A stretch of 64,000 nt of DNA from Dermacoccus abyssi (GTDB lineage Bacteria > Actinomycetota > Actinomycetes > Actinomycetales > Dermatophilaceae), in the NCBI RefSeq assembly GCF_034541975.1, contig NZ_JAVYJM010000001.1; one strand, 5' to 3'. The notes below the pieces were generated by a model. That model saw only the letters and a list, made by a program, of their open reading frames with translations. It was not told where the DNA came from and did not search any database. Positions within the stretch are counted from its first letter, which is position 1. Each line of letters opens with the position of its first letter. Shown piece after piece: positions 8,947 to 17,536 of this stretch. The position numbers and the translations under genes are program-made.

Positions 8947-9260
8947 CGCTGTGGGCGGTCGAGCTCCGCCGCGAAGAAAGCCGATGCCGATCGCAGGATC
9001 GCGTTCGCGCGCCGCAGCTCTCGGTTCTCCCGCTCAAGTTCGAGCAGGCGTTCATGCTCGCTCGTACTCACGCCCGGGCGGGTGCCGGCGTCGATCTCTG
9101 ACTAACGAACCCAGTTACGAAGGGTCTCGGCGTTCACGCCGAGTTGCTCGCCGACCCTGCGAACGGCCCCTCGGCGCCGCTCAGGATCTTGACGAGCCTC
9201 GATCGCGAGCCGTGTCGCTCGCTCTTGAAGCTCGGCCGGGTACTTACGTGGTGCTGCCAT
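8943..9260 (-). pseudogene. IS3-family OrfA with in-frame amber stop
   Basis: From ATG 9260 the product reads as a HTH_Tnp_1 protein (MAAPRKYPAELQERATRLAI, then VGEQLGVNAETLRNWVR). TAG at 9104-9102 stops it after 52 residues. Beyond the TAG the same frame continues as SEIDAGTRPGVSTSEHERL, then a leucine-zipper-like ELERENRELRRANAIL, and ends at TGA 8943, giving the usual ~105-residue OrfA. Related proteins have Gln after the WVR, so a CAG to TAG change is the simplest explanation. An alternative ATG lies at 9269. Confidence 0.8.
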
Positions 9261-9380
9261 GCTGTCCATCCTCGCGTCGAATGACAGCCTCCACAGAACC
9301 CGGGGCGATTCACAGAGCCGCCGCGACTTCGAGGCAGCGATCAACCACCGCCCTGGCGACGTGAACATCGGTATGTAGAT

Positions 9381-10253
9381 CTACGTGGCGTCGATCTGGT
9401 CGACGAACGCCTGGACTTGTGCCGCGGCCTCGTCGATGGTGGGGGCCAGTTCGAGTTCATCCAACCCTTCGAGGGCTCGCACGTAGATCGGCCCCCAGTG
9501 TGTAGGCACTTGGAATGTGGGTGGCCAGTCGTGCTAAGCGCGAGCCGCGAACACGGCTCGGCACGCTTGCTTCGCCTGGTCGAGTGGTTCGTCGGCCACG
9601 AGCGCTTCCAGGAGTTGGAGGTCCACGAGGTCGTGGGCTCGGTCGTTGGTCCGCGGTGGCTCAGCAGCCGCCGTGCAGGCGTGGATCTTCTGCGCGATCT
9701 GCCACGGCAAGGTCATGCATAGCACAGCCGCGCTTGCCGGGAGGCCCACAAGCGTCAGCGCCTCCGAGGTGACCCTGTCGTAGCCGTCAGCATTGCCTGC
9801 TTCGATCGGTGAGACCTCGATCGGTACCGAGACGAACGGCTTGCCCTGATAGCTGAGCTTCGCGGTGAAGCGGTGCGGGTGGGAGTCCAACCCCGGCACC
9901 TCGAACGGCACCGCTGGTGTGAACACCGCCGTGAAGCCTTCCCATCCATCCGCACCTGCGTCAGCGAGACGATCGTGGACCGCCAGCATGTCGCCACGGA
10001 TAACGGTGTCGAGATCTTTGGAGGTTCGCGAGCCCGGGATGCCACGTCGCAACTCCAACGATGCGCCGCCCTTGACCAGCAGCAGCGGTTCGCCCTGTTC
10101 GTCGGTCAGTGACTCCATGAACTGTGTGACCACCAAGACACCGACGTGCTGTTGCAGTCGACCGAATACCACGCCCTCGCGCTTCGCCACGGCAGTGAGC
10201 CGATCACGAAGCGCCCGGCGGTTCGTTGGCGACGTCTTGTACCGCCCGCTCAT
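9381..10253 (-). pseudogene. abiEii: AbiEii-type nucleotidyltransferase toxin with in-frame amber stop
   Basis: The frame from ATG 10253 reads as an AbiEii/AbiGii nucleotidyltransferase: LLLVKGGASLELRRG then SRTSKDLDTVIRGD (the GS-like/D-x-D metal site) and the later PWQIAQKIHACT and NDRAHDLVDLQLL. TAG at 9536-9534 ends it at 239 residues, but the same frame goes on as HDWPPTFQVPTHWGPIYV and ELAPTIDEAAAQV to TAG at 9383-9381, matching the usual C-terminus. A CAG to TAG change fits. The missing ~50 residues are C-terminal, so a short, partly active product is possible. ATGA overlap with abiEi shows the pair is coupled. Known role: type IV toxin-antitoxin, phage abortive infection. Confidence 0.75.
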
Positions 10254-10873
10254 GCCCGCCTCCGCGTCCTGGTAGCGCGGTCGTCGATCTGGCCGCGCAA
10301 AGCCTCGGCCTCAACTCGACGCAAGAGCGCCTGCGACTCAGCTTCGTCGATGGCGAGACGCAACTAGTAGGGGTCGGTGCCGTCGGCCAGACAGTCACGG
10401 ATCGTGCACGACGGTGCGGTGACCGGGATGCCGTCATGTTCAGTGACCTCGGCAAGGTCCAGGTCCCGTCGGTGCAGCCGATACAGCTCGCCCCCGGCCG
10501 CACGGGGATGGTTGTCCCGGGGGACGGTCAGGTGGATGCGTGACGGGCTCACGTCCGACAACCCGTACAAGACGAGGGCCGACTCGTGTGAGATCACGCC
10601 GCGTCCCAGCGTCCACGCAACCGCCTCGGCCAGTTCGTCGTGCTCGGTGCGCGGGAGCAGCGGGACGCGGTACACGCCTCGCCCGACTCGCTCCAGCCGC
10701 CCACGGGAAGCTATCAAGCGAAGCTGGGTAGGGTCGACACCGAGCTCGCGAGCATCCCGGGTGGTGATGTAACCGTGCTGCTCGACAGCCCTCCCCAAGA
10801 CTCGATCCCTGACATTCATGTGCTTTAGCGCATCAAAACGATACGGAACCGCACACTGAATGGTGTCAGTCAT
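10250..10873 (-). pseudogene. abiEi: AbiEi-type antitoxin with in-frame amber stop
   Basis: The N-terminal winged-helix AbiEi domain is clear (GYITTRDARELGVDPTQLR, then RVGRGVYRVP), followed by HESALVLYGLSDVSP and LTVPRDNHPR typical of these antitoxins. TAG at 10366-10364 stops it at 169 residues after GTDPY. The same frame continues LRLAIDEAESQALLRRVE through GQIDDRATRTRRRA to a TGA that overlaps the abiEii ATG in an ATGA, the standard arrangement, so the long form is the ancestral one. Gln is expected at the TAG. Its ATG overlaps the stop of the integrase gene, so integrase and Abi genes form one transcription unit. The DNA-binding domain remains whole in the short form. Confidence 0.75.
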
Positions 10874-12054
10874 GGCGGGCCTCCTTCGGAGCGAGGGACT
10901 CCAGGATCTCTGCGGTCACCGGGTTCACCTTGTCGTCGTGCTCGATGTAGTGCTCTTTAGTGATCTTCGACGAGGTGTGACCGAGCATCTCGGCCGCGAG
11001 GTCTGCTCCGCCGGCCCGATCGAGGACCGTGGCGACCGTGCGGCGGAACGAGTGTGGCGTGACTCCCTCAATGCCAGCCTCCTCCAGCACGGCGCGGAGG
11101 CGGCGGCGGATGTTATTCGTCGTCAGCGGCGTGCCGTTGCGGGTGAAGAAGATGAGGTGCTCGGGGTCCTCCGACGCGACCTTGACCAACCGGTCGCGCA
11201 GCACTTCGGCGGCGAATCGCGGCACCGACACCGTCCGGGTCGACTTCATCGTCTTCGGGTGAGGCTGCCGGTGCGTTGGCTTTCCTGCCGGGGAGACGAT
11301 CGTGCCGCAGAGCCGGACCGTGGCCGGGTCACTGGTGACGTCGACGTCACTTGCGGATCGCGAGAACCTCACCGATCCGAGCCGAGGTTCCTAGCATCAC
11401 CTCGATGATCTGCTCAAGCTGGCCGTCCGGGGGCGGACCGGACAAGCCCGGGCCGCGTCTCTAACTCCGCGCAGCAGCGCGGATCCTCGCCACCTGAGCC
11501 TCAGTCAGCGAGGTCGCCTGCGTGGGCGGCTTGTGCAACCTGCCCATGTCTCGCACCGGGTTCTTCGCGATGGCGTCGTACCTGACCGCGAGCCCCAGCG
11601 CGAGGCGCAGCACGGTGCGCGCCTGTTTGGCCATGCTGTAGCTCTTCGTGGTCGCCAAGGTCTTGACGAACGTGTCGACCTTGCGGACGGTGATCTCCCG
11701 CAGGACGTAGTGCTCGAACGCCGGCATCACGAGTTGCCGCATGTTGCGCTCGTAGAGCGCCCTGGTGCTCGGCGCGAGCTTGTTCGTCATGGCGAGGTCT
11801 TCCAGCCAGACCTCGACGAGCTTGGCGAACGAGGAGTCGCCAGTGACTTCGCCCGTCGAGACATGGCTGGGTCGTTGAGCAAGCGATGCCTTCAACGCAC
11901 GCAGCGCGTCCTTGTTCGACGAACCTGTCGCAGAGACTCGGCGGATCTGACCGTCGTCGTCGCGGTAGCGGGTCCTGGCGCGGACTCGTCCTCCGGGCAT
12001 CTTGACGTAGGTGATGTCGCCGAAGGTTCCGATGGGTGTACGTGGCCGTCCCAT
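10866..12054 (-). pseudogene. Tyrosine recombinase (integrase), amber stop plus frameshift
   Basis: ATG 12054 opens an N-terminal SAM-like core-binding domain (LEDLAMTNKLAPSTRALY and on). TAG at 11463-11461 stops it after 197 residues; the same frame goes on RRGPGLSGPPPDGQLEQII, TSARIGEVLAIRK, placing a Trp (TGG) at the TAG by family comparison. Right after, near 11350, two bases are missing (AAG TG[CG]AC), and the rest follows in another frame: DVDVTSDPATV, TPHSFRRTVATVL (H-x-x-R), LGHTSSKITKEHYIEHD (H and nucleophile Tyr). All catalytic residues lie beyond the stop, so no active integrase is made. With repair the protein would be 396 residues. Confidence 0.85.
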
Positions 12055-12060
12055 GTCAGC

Positions 12061-12333
12061 TCACCGCCTCTCTGGCGCGCGACCGGTGACGTCCTCCCGC
12101 TGCTCCTGGAGCCACTCGTTGACGTCGGTGATGAAGTAGCGCAGTTGCCGGCCGACGTGGACCGCACGGGGACCACAACCGGCCAGTCGCCAGTCGTGCA
12201 GGGTCCGAGTGGGGACGTTGAGGTACTCGGAGAGTTCCTCGATCGAGATCAGCGGTGCGAGACCGCTCAAGGTGGGTGTCGTGCTCTCCAAGCCAAGCAG
12301 GTGTGCTGGCTGGCCCGCGCGAGTCCGCACCAA
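12061..12333 (-). CDS. Excisionase-like MerR-type helix-turn-helix protein
   Basis: Up to 90 residues. The core ISIEELSEYLNVPTRTLHDW followed by GPRAVHVGRQLRYF and DVNEWLQEQ is the compact winged HTH seen in actinobacterial element excisionases placed just upstream of the integrase. The stop TGA lies six bases before the integrase ATG, so the two are one operon. The GTG at 12333 gives a long, poorly conserved N-terminus; a start further in (for example TTG near LESTT) is possible. Likely role: DNA bending for excision, or control of the operon. Confidence 0.65.
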   Translation of the reverse strand: MVRTRAGQPAHLLGLESTTPTLSGLAPLISIEELSEYLNVPTRTLHDWRLAGCGPRAVHVGRQLRYFITDVNEWLQEQREDVTGRAPERR

Positions 12334-12433
12334 ACGCGGTGACTCGGTAGCCGATTCGCAGATCAGCCCTCCGAGGGGCTTCTGGACAGGGTTTCTGGAC
12401 CCTAAGTGGACATGTGATCAAGTCCCACAAACC

Positions 12434-12469
12434 TTTCAGGCGTGGAACCCGTAGGTTCCACGCCTGAAA
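12434..12469 (-). terminator. tRNA-fMet terminator hairpin
   Basis: A perfect 16-base inverted repeat (TTTCAGGCGTGGAACC / GGTTCCACGCCTGAAA) with a TACG loop starts four bases past the tRNA 3' end. T content after it is low (GGTTTGT). It is probably supplied by the island side. Confidence 0.7.
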
Positions 12470-12473
12470 TTCG

Positions 12474-12547
12474 TAGCGGGGACAGGATTTGAACCTGCGA
12501 CCTCCGGGTTATGAGCCCGGCGAGCTACCGAGCTGCTCCACCCCGCG
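12474..12547 (-). tRNA. Initiator tRNA-fMet (anticodon CAT)
   Basis: 74 bases that fold as a cloverleaf: acceptor CGCGGGG / CCCCGCT, D-arm GAGC / GCTC, anticodon arm CCGGG-CTCATAA-CCCGG, T-arm GCAGG-TTCAAAT-CCTGT. Two initiator marks are present: a non-pairing first acceptor position (C1 against T72) and three G-C pairs at the base of the anticodon stem. CCA is not encoded (CGA follows). The 3' end faces the island, and the broken integrase and HTH genes lie just beyond, so this gene is the likely attachment locus. Confidence 0.95.
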
Positions 12548-12633
12548 TCGGTATGCCTCAACTTTAAGAGCAGGTGAACGGAATACGCAAATCGGTGGCG
12601 GCGTGAGGTGCCTCACGCCGCCACCGACGCGCC

Positions 12634-15627
12634 TCACTTCGCCGTGACCGAGCCCGACGGCGCGGCCGACGTGGCCGAGTCGAGAGCCTTCTGCAGACGC
12701 TGCTGCGCCTCGCCGTAGGCCTTCCAGTCGCCCTTCTTCATGGCGGCCTGCCCGTCGTCGTACGCCTTCTGCAGATCCTTCAGGGCCTTGTCGAGCGTTG
12801 CGTTGGACGAGGCCGACGGCTTCGTCGTCGAATCCTTCCCGGAGTCCTTGCCCGAATTCGCGTCGTCCTGGGACGGCTGCGGCGCCCCGTCCGCTCCGGA
12901 GTCTCCTGCGAACAGATCGTCGAGTGCCGCCTCGAGGGTCGGCGCCCATGCGAGCTTGTTGCCGAACCCGACGACGACCGCACGCTGCAGCGGGTAGGAC
13001 GTGGCACCACGCGCCTGGACGTAGATCGGCTCGACGTAGAGGAAGCCGCCCCCGACGGGCAGCGTGAGCAGGTTGCCGCGCGCCACCGTCGAACCGGACT
13101 GTCGCGCCTGGCTGAGGAACTGCGTGAGGGGCACGCTGCCGTCGGCCGAGGTGCGCGTCGTCGAGTCGAGATCGTTCTGGAACTGCGCCGGACCCGTGAC
13201 CGAGGTCGAACCGGGCATCTCGAGCAGACGCACCCGCCCGTAGCTCGAGGCCTTCTTGCCCGCCTCGGAGCCCGCGTCGGAGTCGACCGACAGGTAGCCG
13301 GTGAGGTTCTGTCGCGAACCGACCGGAATGTAGGTGGACGTGAGCGAGTAACTCGGCGCCTTCTGCCCCGGCATCGCGAGCGTGAGGTAGTACGGCGGCT
13401 GAGGCTGGCCCTTGGCGTTCTCACCGGCCGTCGGGTCGTCCGGCACCTGCCACTGGTCACTCGCGTTGAAGAACTCACCCGCATCGTTCTGGTGGTAGGT
13501 CTCGAGCACCGTTCGCTGCACCTTGAACAGATCCGAGGGGTAGCGAACGTGGGAGACGAGGTCGGCGCTCATCTGCGACATCGGCTTCACCGAACCGCCG
13601 AACGCCTTCGTCCAAGCCTTGAGCATCGGGTCGTTCGGCTCCCACGCGTAGAGCTTCACCTCGCCGCTGTAGGCGTCGACCGTGGCCTTGACCGAGTTGC
13701 GGATGTAGTTGACCTGGCCGTCACGCAGCGCACGGACGTTGCGCGAGGTCGCCGTCGTCGAGTCCGAGGTCGCACCGGAAAGGTTCGACTTAGCCGCGCC
13801 CGGGTAGTTGTCGCTCGTCGTGTACCCGTCGACGATCCACTGCACGCGCCCGTCGACGACGCTCGGGTAGACGTCGCCGTCCGTGGTGAGCCACGGCGCC
13901 ACGGCCTTGACGCGCTCGGACGGGTCGCGGTTGTCGATGATGCGGCTGCCGTCGCTCACCGCGTCGGACAACAGGATGTTCTTGTCGCCGTACGTCACGG
14001 CGTACGCGAGACGGCTAATCGGGTTCGACAGCGCTACGCCGCCCTTGCCGGCGTAGCGCGTGCGCTTCTGCTCACCGGAGGCGTCGGGGTGGTCGAGTTC
14101 GCGAGCGCCCTGGCCGCCGACGATGGAGAAGCCGGGCATGTCCTCGCCGAAGTAAATACGCGGTTCGTACTTGCCGAGCACCCCGCTCGTCGGCATGTCC
14201 TTCTCGATGAAGACGGGCGCACCCTCGGACGTGAGCTTTCCGCCGTCGGCCGCAACGACGCCGTAGCCGTGCGTGTACACGGTGTGGTCGTTGACCCAGT
14301 TGCGCTGCGAGGCGGGCACACCAGCGAGGTTGAGGCCGCGCACCGCAACGACAGTGTCGCGCTTCTCGCCGTTCGTCGTGTAACGGTCGACGTCGAGGCT
14401 GGCCGGGAAGCGGTAGTAGTTCACGCGCCCCTGCAGCTGCTGGAACGTGGCGCCGACGACGGTGGGGTCGAGCAGGCGGATACCGCGCATCGTCGCGGTG
14501 TCACCACGCAGCTGCCCACCGGATGCGTCGGTCGTCGCGCTGTAGCTGCGCCGATCGATGTCGCCGAGCCCGTAGGCCTTCATCGTGGCCGCCATCGCGT
14601 CCTTGATGTACGGGGTCTCCTTGCTCGCCTCCGAGGGCTTGACCTGGAAGCGCTGGACGAACGCCGGATACACCTGACCGACGAGCACCGCCACCGCCGT
14701 CATCATGGCGACGCCGACGAGCGGTACGCGCCAGGTGCCCGTCACGATCGTCGCGATGAACATGGCCGCGCAGCACAGCGCCGCGAGGGCGAGGACGCCG
14801 CGCGTCGGAATGATCGCGTGATCGACCGTGTACGTGACGCCGGTGATGCGCGACCCCGCGGCCGTCGTGCTCTCGTAGCGAGACAGCCAGAAGGAACCGG
14901 CGCGCACGAGCAGGAGCGCAGCCGCGAGGACGCACAGGTGCACGCGAGCCGCGGCCGACGTACGGGGGCTGCGGGAATGAGCGCCTCCCCCGGCACCGCG
15001 GAAGTTGAGGCCGCCGTAGAGGTAGTGCGCGAGCAGCGCCGCCAGGAGTGCGAGCATCAGCACCATCGTGAGGAAGCCGACGAGAAAGCTCAGCCACGGC
15101 ACGGTGAAGACGAAGAAGCCGATGTCCTTGTTGAAGTGGGCGTCCTTCGTGCCGAACGGAACACGGTTCAACCACAGCAGGGCGAGCTTCCACTGGGAGG
15201 CCGCTGTCGCCCCGCCGAAGAAGCCGACGAGCGCCGGGACGGCCATCCACACTCGGCGACGGATCGGCTCGAAGGCGCCGCGGTAGCGCTCCATGACGAG
15301 CTCGTCGTCGGATTCCGGCACGATGACGGGCTGTGCCCGGTGCGCCACGGCGAGGGACGTCCAGACCGCGCCGCCGGTGAGGAGCGCCCCGATGACGAAC
15401 AGCACGCCCTGGGTGATCCACTGGGTTCGCAGCACGCCGACGAAGCCGACGGAGTCGAACCAGGCCCACTGCGTCCACGCGCCGGCGACGAGCCGAACGA
15501 GGAAGATCGCTACGATGAGCCCACCGACGACGAGCCCGAGGCGCCTCGCACGCTTGACCGAACGGGGGTCGAGAGCAACCTGCTGCTCGCCGCCTTCGGG
15601 CACCCGATCTGCAGGCACCGGCCCCAC
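12634..15627 (-). CDS. UPF0182 family membrane protein
   Basis: About 997 residues, the normal size of UPF0182 proteins. The N-terminal third has roughly seven hydrophobic segments; the large C-terminal two thirds are hydrophilic and probably extracellular, with family stretches such as YTHGYGVVAADGG and FGEDMPGFSIVGG. The tail is a Ser/Asp/Lys-rich linker and a charged helical end (LDKALKDLQKAYDDGQAAM). Function unknown. The GTG at 15627 has AAGGG directly against it; GTG at 15618 is spaced better, so the start is uncertain by three codons. It is adjacent to the PPA1309 and Lon-like PDZ genes, as in other actinobacteria. Confidence 0.9.
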   Translation of the reverse strand: MGPVPADRVPEGGEQQVALDPRSVKRARRLGLVVGGLIVAIFLVRLVAGAWTQWAWFDSVGFVGVLRTQWITQGVLFVIGALLTGGAVWTSLAVAHRAQPVIVPESDDELVMERYRGAFEPIRRRVWMAVPALVGFFGGATAASQWKLALLWLNRVPFGTKDAHFNKDIGFFVFTVPWLSFLVGFLTMVLMLALLAALLAHYLYGGLNFRGAGGGAHSRSPRTSAAARVHLCVLAAALLLVRAGSFWLSRYESTTAAGSRITGVTYTVDHAIIPTRGVLALAALCCAAMFIATIVTGTWRVPLVGVAMMTAVAVLVGQVYPAFVQRFQVKPSEASKETPYIKDAMAATMKAYGLGDIDRRSYSATTDASGGQLRGDTATMRGIRLLDPTVVGATFQQLQGRVNYYRFPASLDVDRYTTNGEKRDTVVAVRGLNLAGVPASQRNWVNDHTVYTHGYGVVAADGGKLTSEGAPVFIEKDMPTSGVLGKYEPRIYFGEDMPGFSIVGGQGARELDHPDASGEQKRTRYAGKGGVALSNPISRLAYAVTYGDKNILLSDAVSDGSRIIDNRDPSERVKAVAPWLTTDGDVYPSVVDGRVQWIVDGYTTSDNYPGAAKSNLSGATSDSTTATSRNVRALRDGQVNYIRNSVKATVDAYSGEVKLYAWEPNDPMLKAWTKAFGGSVKPMSQMSADLVSHVRYPSDLFKVQRTVLETYHQNDAGEFFNASDQWQVPDDPTAGENAKGQPQPPYYLTLAMPGQKAPSYSLTSTYIPVGSRQNLTGYLSVDSDAGSEAGKKASSYGRVRLLEMPGSTSVTGPAQFQNDLDSTTRTSADGSVPLTQFLSQARQSGSTVARGNLLTLPVGGGFLYVEPIYVQARGATSYPLQRAVVVGFGNKLAWAPTLEAALDDLFAGDSGADGAPQPSQDDANSGKDSGKDSTTKPSASSNATLDKALKDLQKAYDDGQAAMKKGDWKAYGEAQQRLQKALDSATSAAPSGSVTAK

Positions 15628-15757
15628 CCCTTCACCCGCGCAGCGCGCGTTCGCTCGCGCTCAGCGCGCAGACTCGTTCCAGCGTTCTGCCCCAACCTAA
15701 CCCGTGGCCCACCTCACGCGTGCGGGTGGGGTCCCCGGGCCGCCTACGATGGGATCC

Positions 15758-16285
15758 ATGAGTGCCGTCAAGCCCGTCCTGTCACCCCTGACCCGCTGTG
15801 CGCTCGAGACCGAGGCGCATGTCGCCTCCGAAGGGTGGGGCCAGGCGCCCCGGCTCTTCGCACTCGCCCGCAACGGCGAACTGTTGCGCGCCCAGCCCGC
15901 GCTCGCAGCCGTGCTCGGGGACATTGATCCCGACGAGTACTCCGCCATCGAGCAGGAGGACGCCATCGTCGGCGACGACCTCGAGAAGGCCCTCGGCCAC
16001 ACGGCGTGGCCCGATGACGTCGAAGGCGTGGCACTCGCGGTGGAGCGCATCATCGTGCCGCCGAGCGCGCAGACCGACACCTTCGGCACACGAGGCTCCA
16101 CGACGGAGCGTCTGGCCTCTCACGCGGAGCGCGAGGACGTCCGCCTCCTCGTCGCTGCCCTGCGTGGCGGCGAGATCATCACCCTCGTACGACGCAGGGC
16201 CGAGGACAGCGACGACAAGGTTGCCATCGGAACGAACATCGCCCCCGGTCTCGTCGATGCGCTGAAGGCCACTCTCGCAGGCTGA
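15758..16285 (+). CDS. PPA1309 family protein
   Basis: 175 residues, soluble, acidic. Family features seen: LTRCALETEAHVASEGWGQ at the N-terminus, PRLFALARNGELL, and VEGVALAVERIIVPP followed by REDVRLLVAALRGGE. This family is found in actinobacteria between the UPF0182 and PDZ-protease genes and has no assigned function. The start is ATG 15758 (MSAV); upstream ATG codons in frame lie outside the conserved part. Confidence 0.85.
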   Translation: MSAVKPVLSPLTRCALETEAHVASEGWGQAPRLFALARNGELLRAQPALAAVLGDIDPDEYSAIEQEDAIVGDDLEKALGHTAWPDDVEGVALAVERIIVPPSAQTDTFGTRGSTTERLASHAEREDVRLLVAALRGGEIITLVRRRAEDSDDKVAIGTNIAPGLVDALKATLAG

Positions 16286-16300
16286 CGACCTCTCGGTGCC

Positions 16301-17350
16301 TCAACCGCAGCGGGCGAGGCCCTTAGTGTCGTTCTTCGCGATGCCTTCGACGGCCTTGACGGCCTCGTCGATCGTCGCCACGCGGTAGACGCTCAGCCCG
16401 TCCGGCACATTGCCCTTGAGTTCGGCGCAGTTGTCGGCCGGTGCGAGGAACGCCGTAGCACCCTCTTCACGAGCGCCGACGACCTTTTCCTTGACCCCGC
16501 CGATCGGCCCGACCTCGCCGACGGAATTCATCGTGCCCGTGCCGGCGATGTGCTTGCCACCGGTGAGCGGGCCCGGCGTCACCGTGTCGTAGATCGCGAG
16601 CGTGAACATGAGGCCCGCGCTGGGGCCGCCCACGTCGCCGACGGTGAGCTTCACCGTGAAGGGCAGGGAGGCCTTCGGGTTGAGGGCCACTCCCATGACG
16701 GCACGCCCGTCGACCTCCTGTGTTGGCACCTCGAGCGTCATCGGCTTGCCAGCGCGAGTGATGCCGAGCTTCACCTTCTCCCCCGGCTTCACCTTCTTCA
16801 TCTCCCGCTGCAGGGTCGGCGAATCCTTCACCGCAACACCGTTGACGCTCGTGATGACGTCCTTGGTACGCAGGAGCTTCTTCGCGGCGGCCTTCTCGGA
16901 GACGGCGGCGATCTCGATCGTCTCCGGCACGGTGAATCCGGCCTTGCGGGCCGCGACCACCTCGGCGGCACTCTGCGAACCCGTCATCTCCGCGGCGTTC
17001 TGCTGCTCGACCTGCTCCCTCGTCGTCTCCGGAGCGAAGAGATCGGACTCCTTGTAGATCTCCGCGTGCGAGTCGGTGAGCGCAAAGGCGTACTCGAGGG
17101 CGCTCGGACGGTTGCCCGGGCCTCCGTACATCGAGACCGTCGTGAAGCGCAGCGAACCCGTCGTCGGATAGGTCTTCGTGCCGCTGACCTGGAGGATGCG
17201 CTTGCCGTCGAGCGAACCGAGCGTGTCCGGAGCCGGCCCGGGACGCAGGATGACGTACGGCACCTTGATCGCGACGGAGGCGATGAGGGCAGCCAGGAGC
17301 AGCAGGAAGACGCCGAGGACGATCTTCGTTCGACGCTGCAGGGCCATCAC
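16301..17350 (-). CDS. PDZ-domain Lon-like (S16) membrane protease
   Basis: 349 residues. One N-terminal transmembrane helix (VLGVFLLLLAALIASVAI) places the rest outside the cytoplasm. A PDZ domain follows at ~150-215 (LRTKDVITSVNGVAV). The C-terminal S16 protease domain has the Ser-Lys dyad: Ser in VGGPSAGLMFTLAI and Lys in IGGVKEKVVGA. Known for the family (YlbL/Rv3194c-like): membrane-anchored serine protease of unclear substrate, linked in Bacillus to quality control and cell-division checkpoint. It is convergent with the PPA1309 gene. Confidence 0.9.
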   Translation of the reverse strand: MMALQRRTKIVLGVFLLLLAALIASVAIKVPYVILRPGPAPDTLGSLDGKRILQVSGTKTYPTTGSLRFTTVSMYGGPGNRPSALEYAFALTDSHAEIYKESDLFAPETTREQVEQQNAAEMTGSQSAAEVVAARKAGFTVPETIEIAAVSEKAAAKKLLRTKDVITSVNGVAVKDSPTLQREMKKVKPGEKVKLGITRAGKPMTLEVPTQEVDGRAVMGVALNPKASLPFTVKLTVGDVGGPSAGLMFTLAIYDTVTPGPLTGGKHIAGTGTMNSVGEVGPIGGVKEKVVGAREEGATAFLAPADNCAELKGNVPDGLSVYRVATIDEAVKAVEGIAKNDTKGLARCG

Positions 17351-17536
17351 GAGTGGGCCCGGCTGATCGTGACGAAGGAGGCGCGGGAACTCATAGCGAC
17401 CTTTCGATGTTGTACGGGGCGAGGTGCCGACCGCCGCTCATCCTCTCACCCGCGGCTGCAAGAACGCCGAGGAGTTCGAGTTGGTGCGAGCGGTAGTGTC
17501 GGTCGCAAAGCGACGACGCCCAGTGCGGAGGTTTCC

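Larger units (their letters stand above)
7996..9312 (-). mobile_element. IS3-family insertion sequence
   Basis: 1317 bases. Both ends start TGAATCGCCCCGGGTT inward; the terminal inverted repeat runs 28 bases with four mismatches (last bases AGGCTG on both sides). It contains orfA and orfB on the minus strand in -1 relation, as in IS3 elements that make an OrfAB fusion by frameshifting. The flanks (GTC on the left, CAG on the right) do not form the 3-4 base target duplication expected after clean transposition, so one side was probably rearranged after insertion. Confidence 0.85.
3835..12470. mobile_element. Decayed genomic island inserted beside tRNA-fMet
   Basis: The stretch between the secreted-protein gene and tRNA-fMet separates two blocks of conserved actinobacterial genes and contains accessory genes only: SNF2 helicase, BTAD remnant, GmrSD-like nuclease, IS3 element, AbiEii/AbiEi, tyrosine integrase and excisionase-like HTH. 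The integrase and HTH lie next to the 3' end of the tRNA, the usual layout for elements that insert in tRNA genes. I found no direct repeat of the tRNA 3' end at the left edge, so the left attachment site seems lost, in line with the truncated helicase gene there. Nearly every gene is broken, so the element is probably immobile. Confidence 0.7.

Noticed and set aside
13492..15927. 811-codon open frame opposite the UPF0182 gene
   Set aside because: It mirrors the GC-rich codon pattern of the real gene and encodes an Arg/Val/Ala-rich product without domains.
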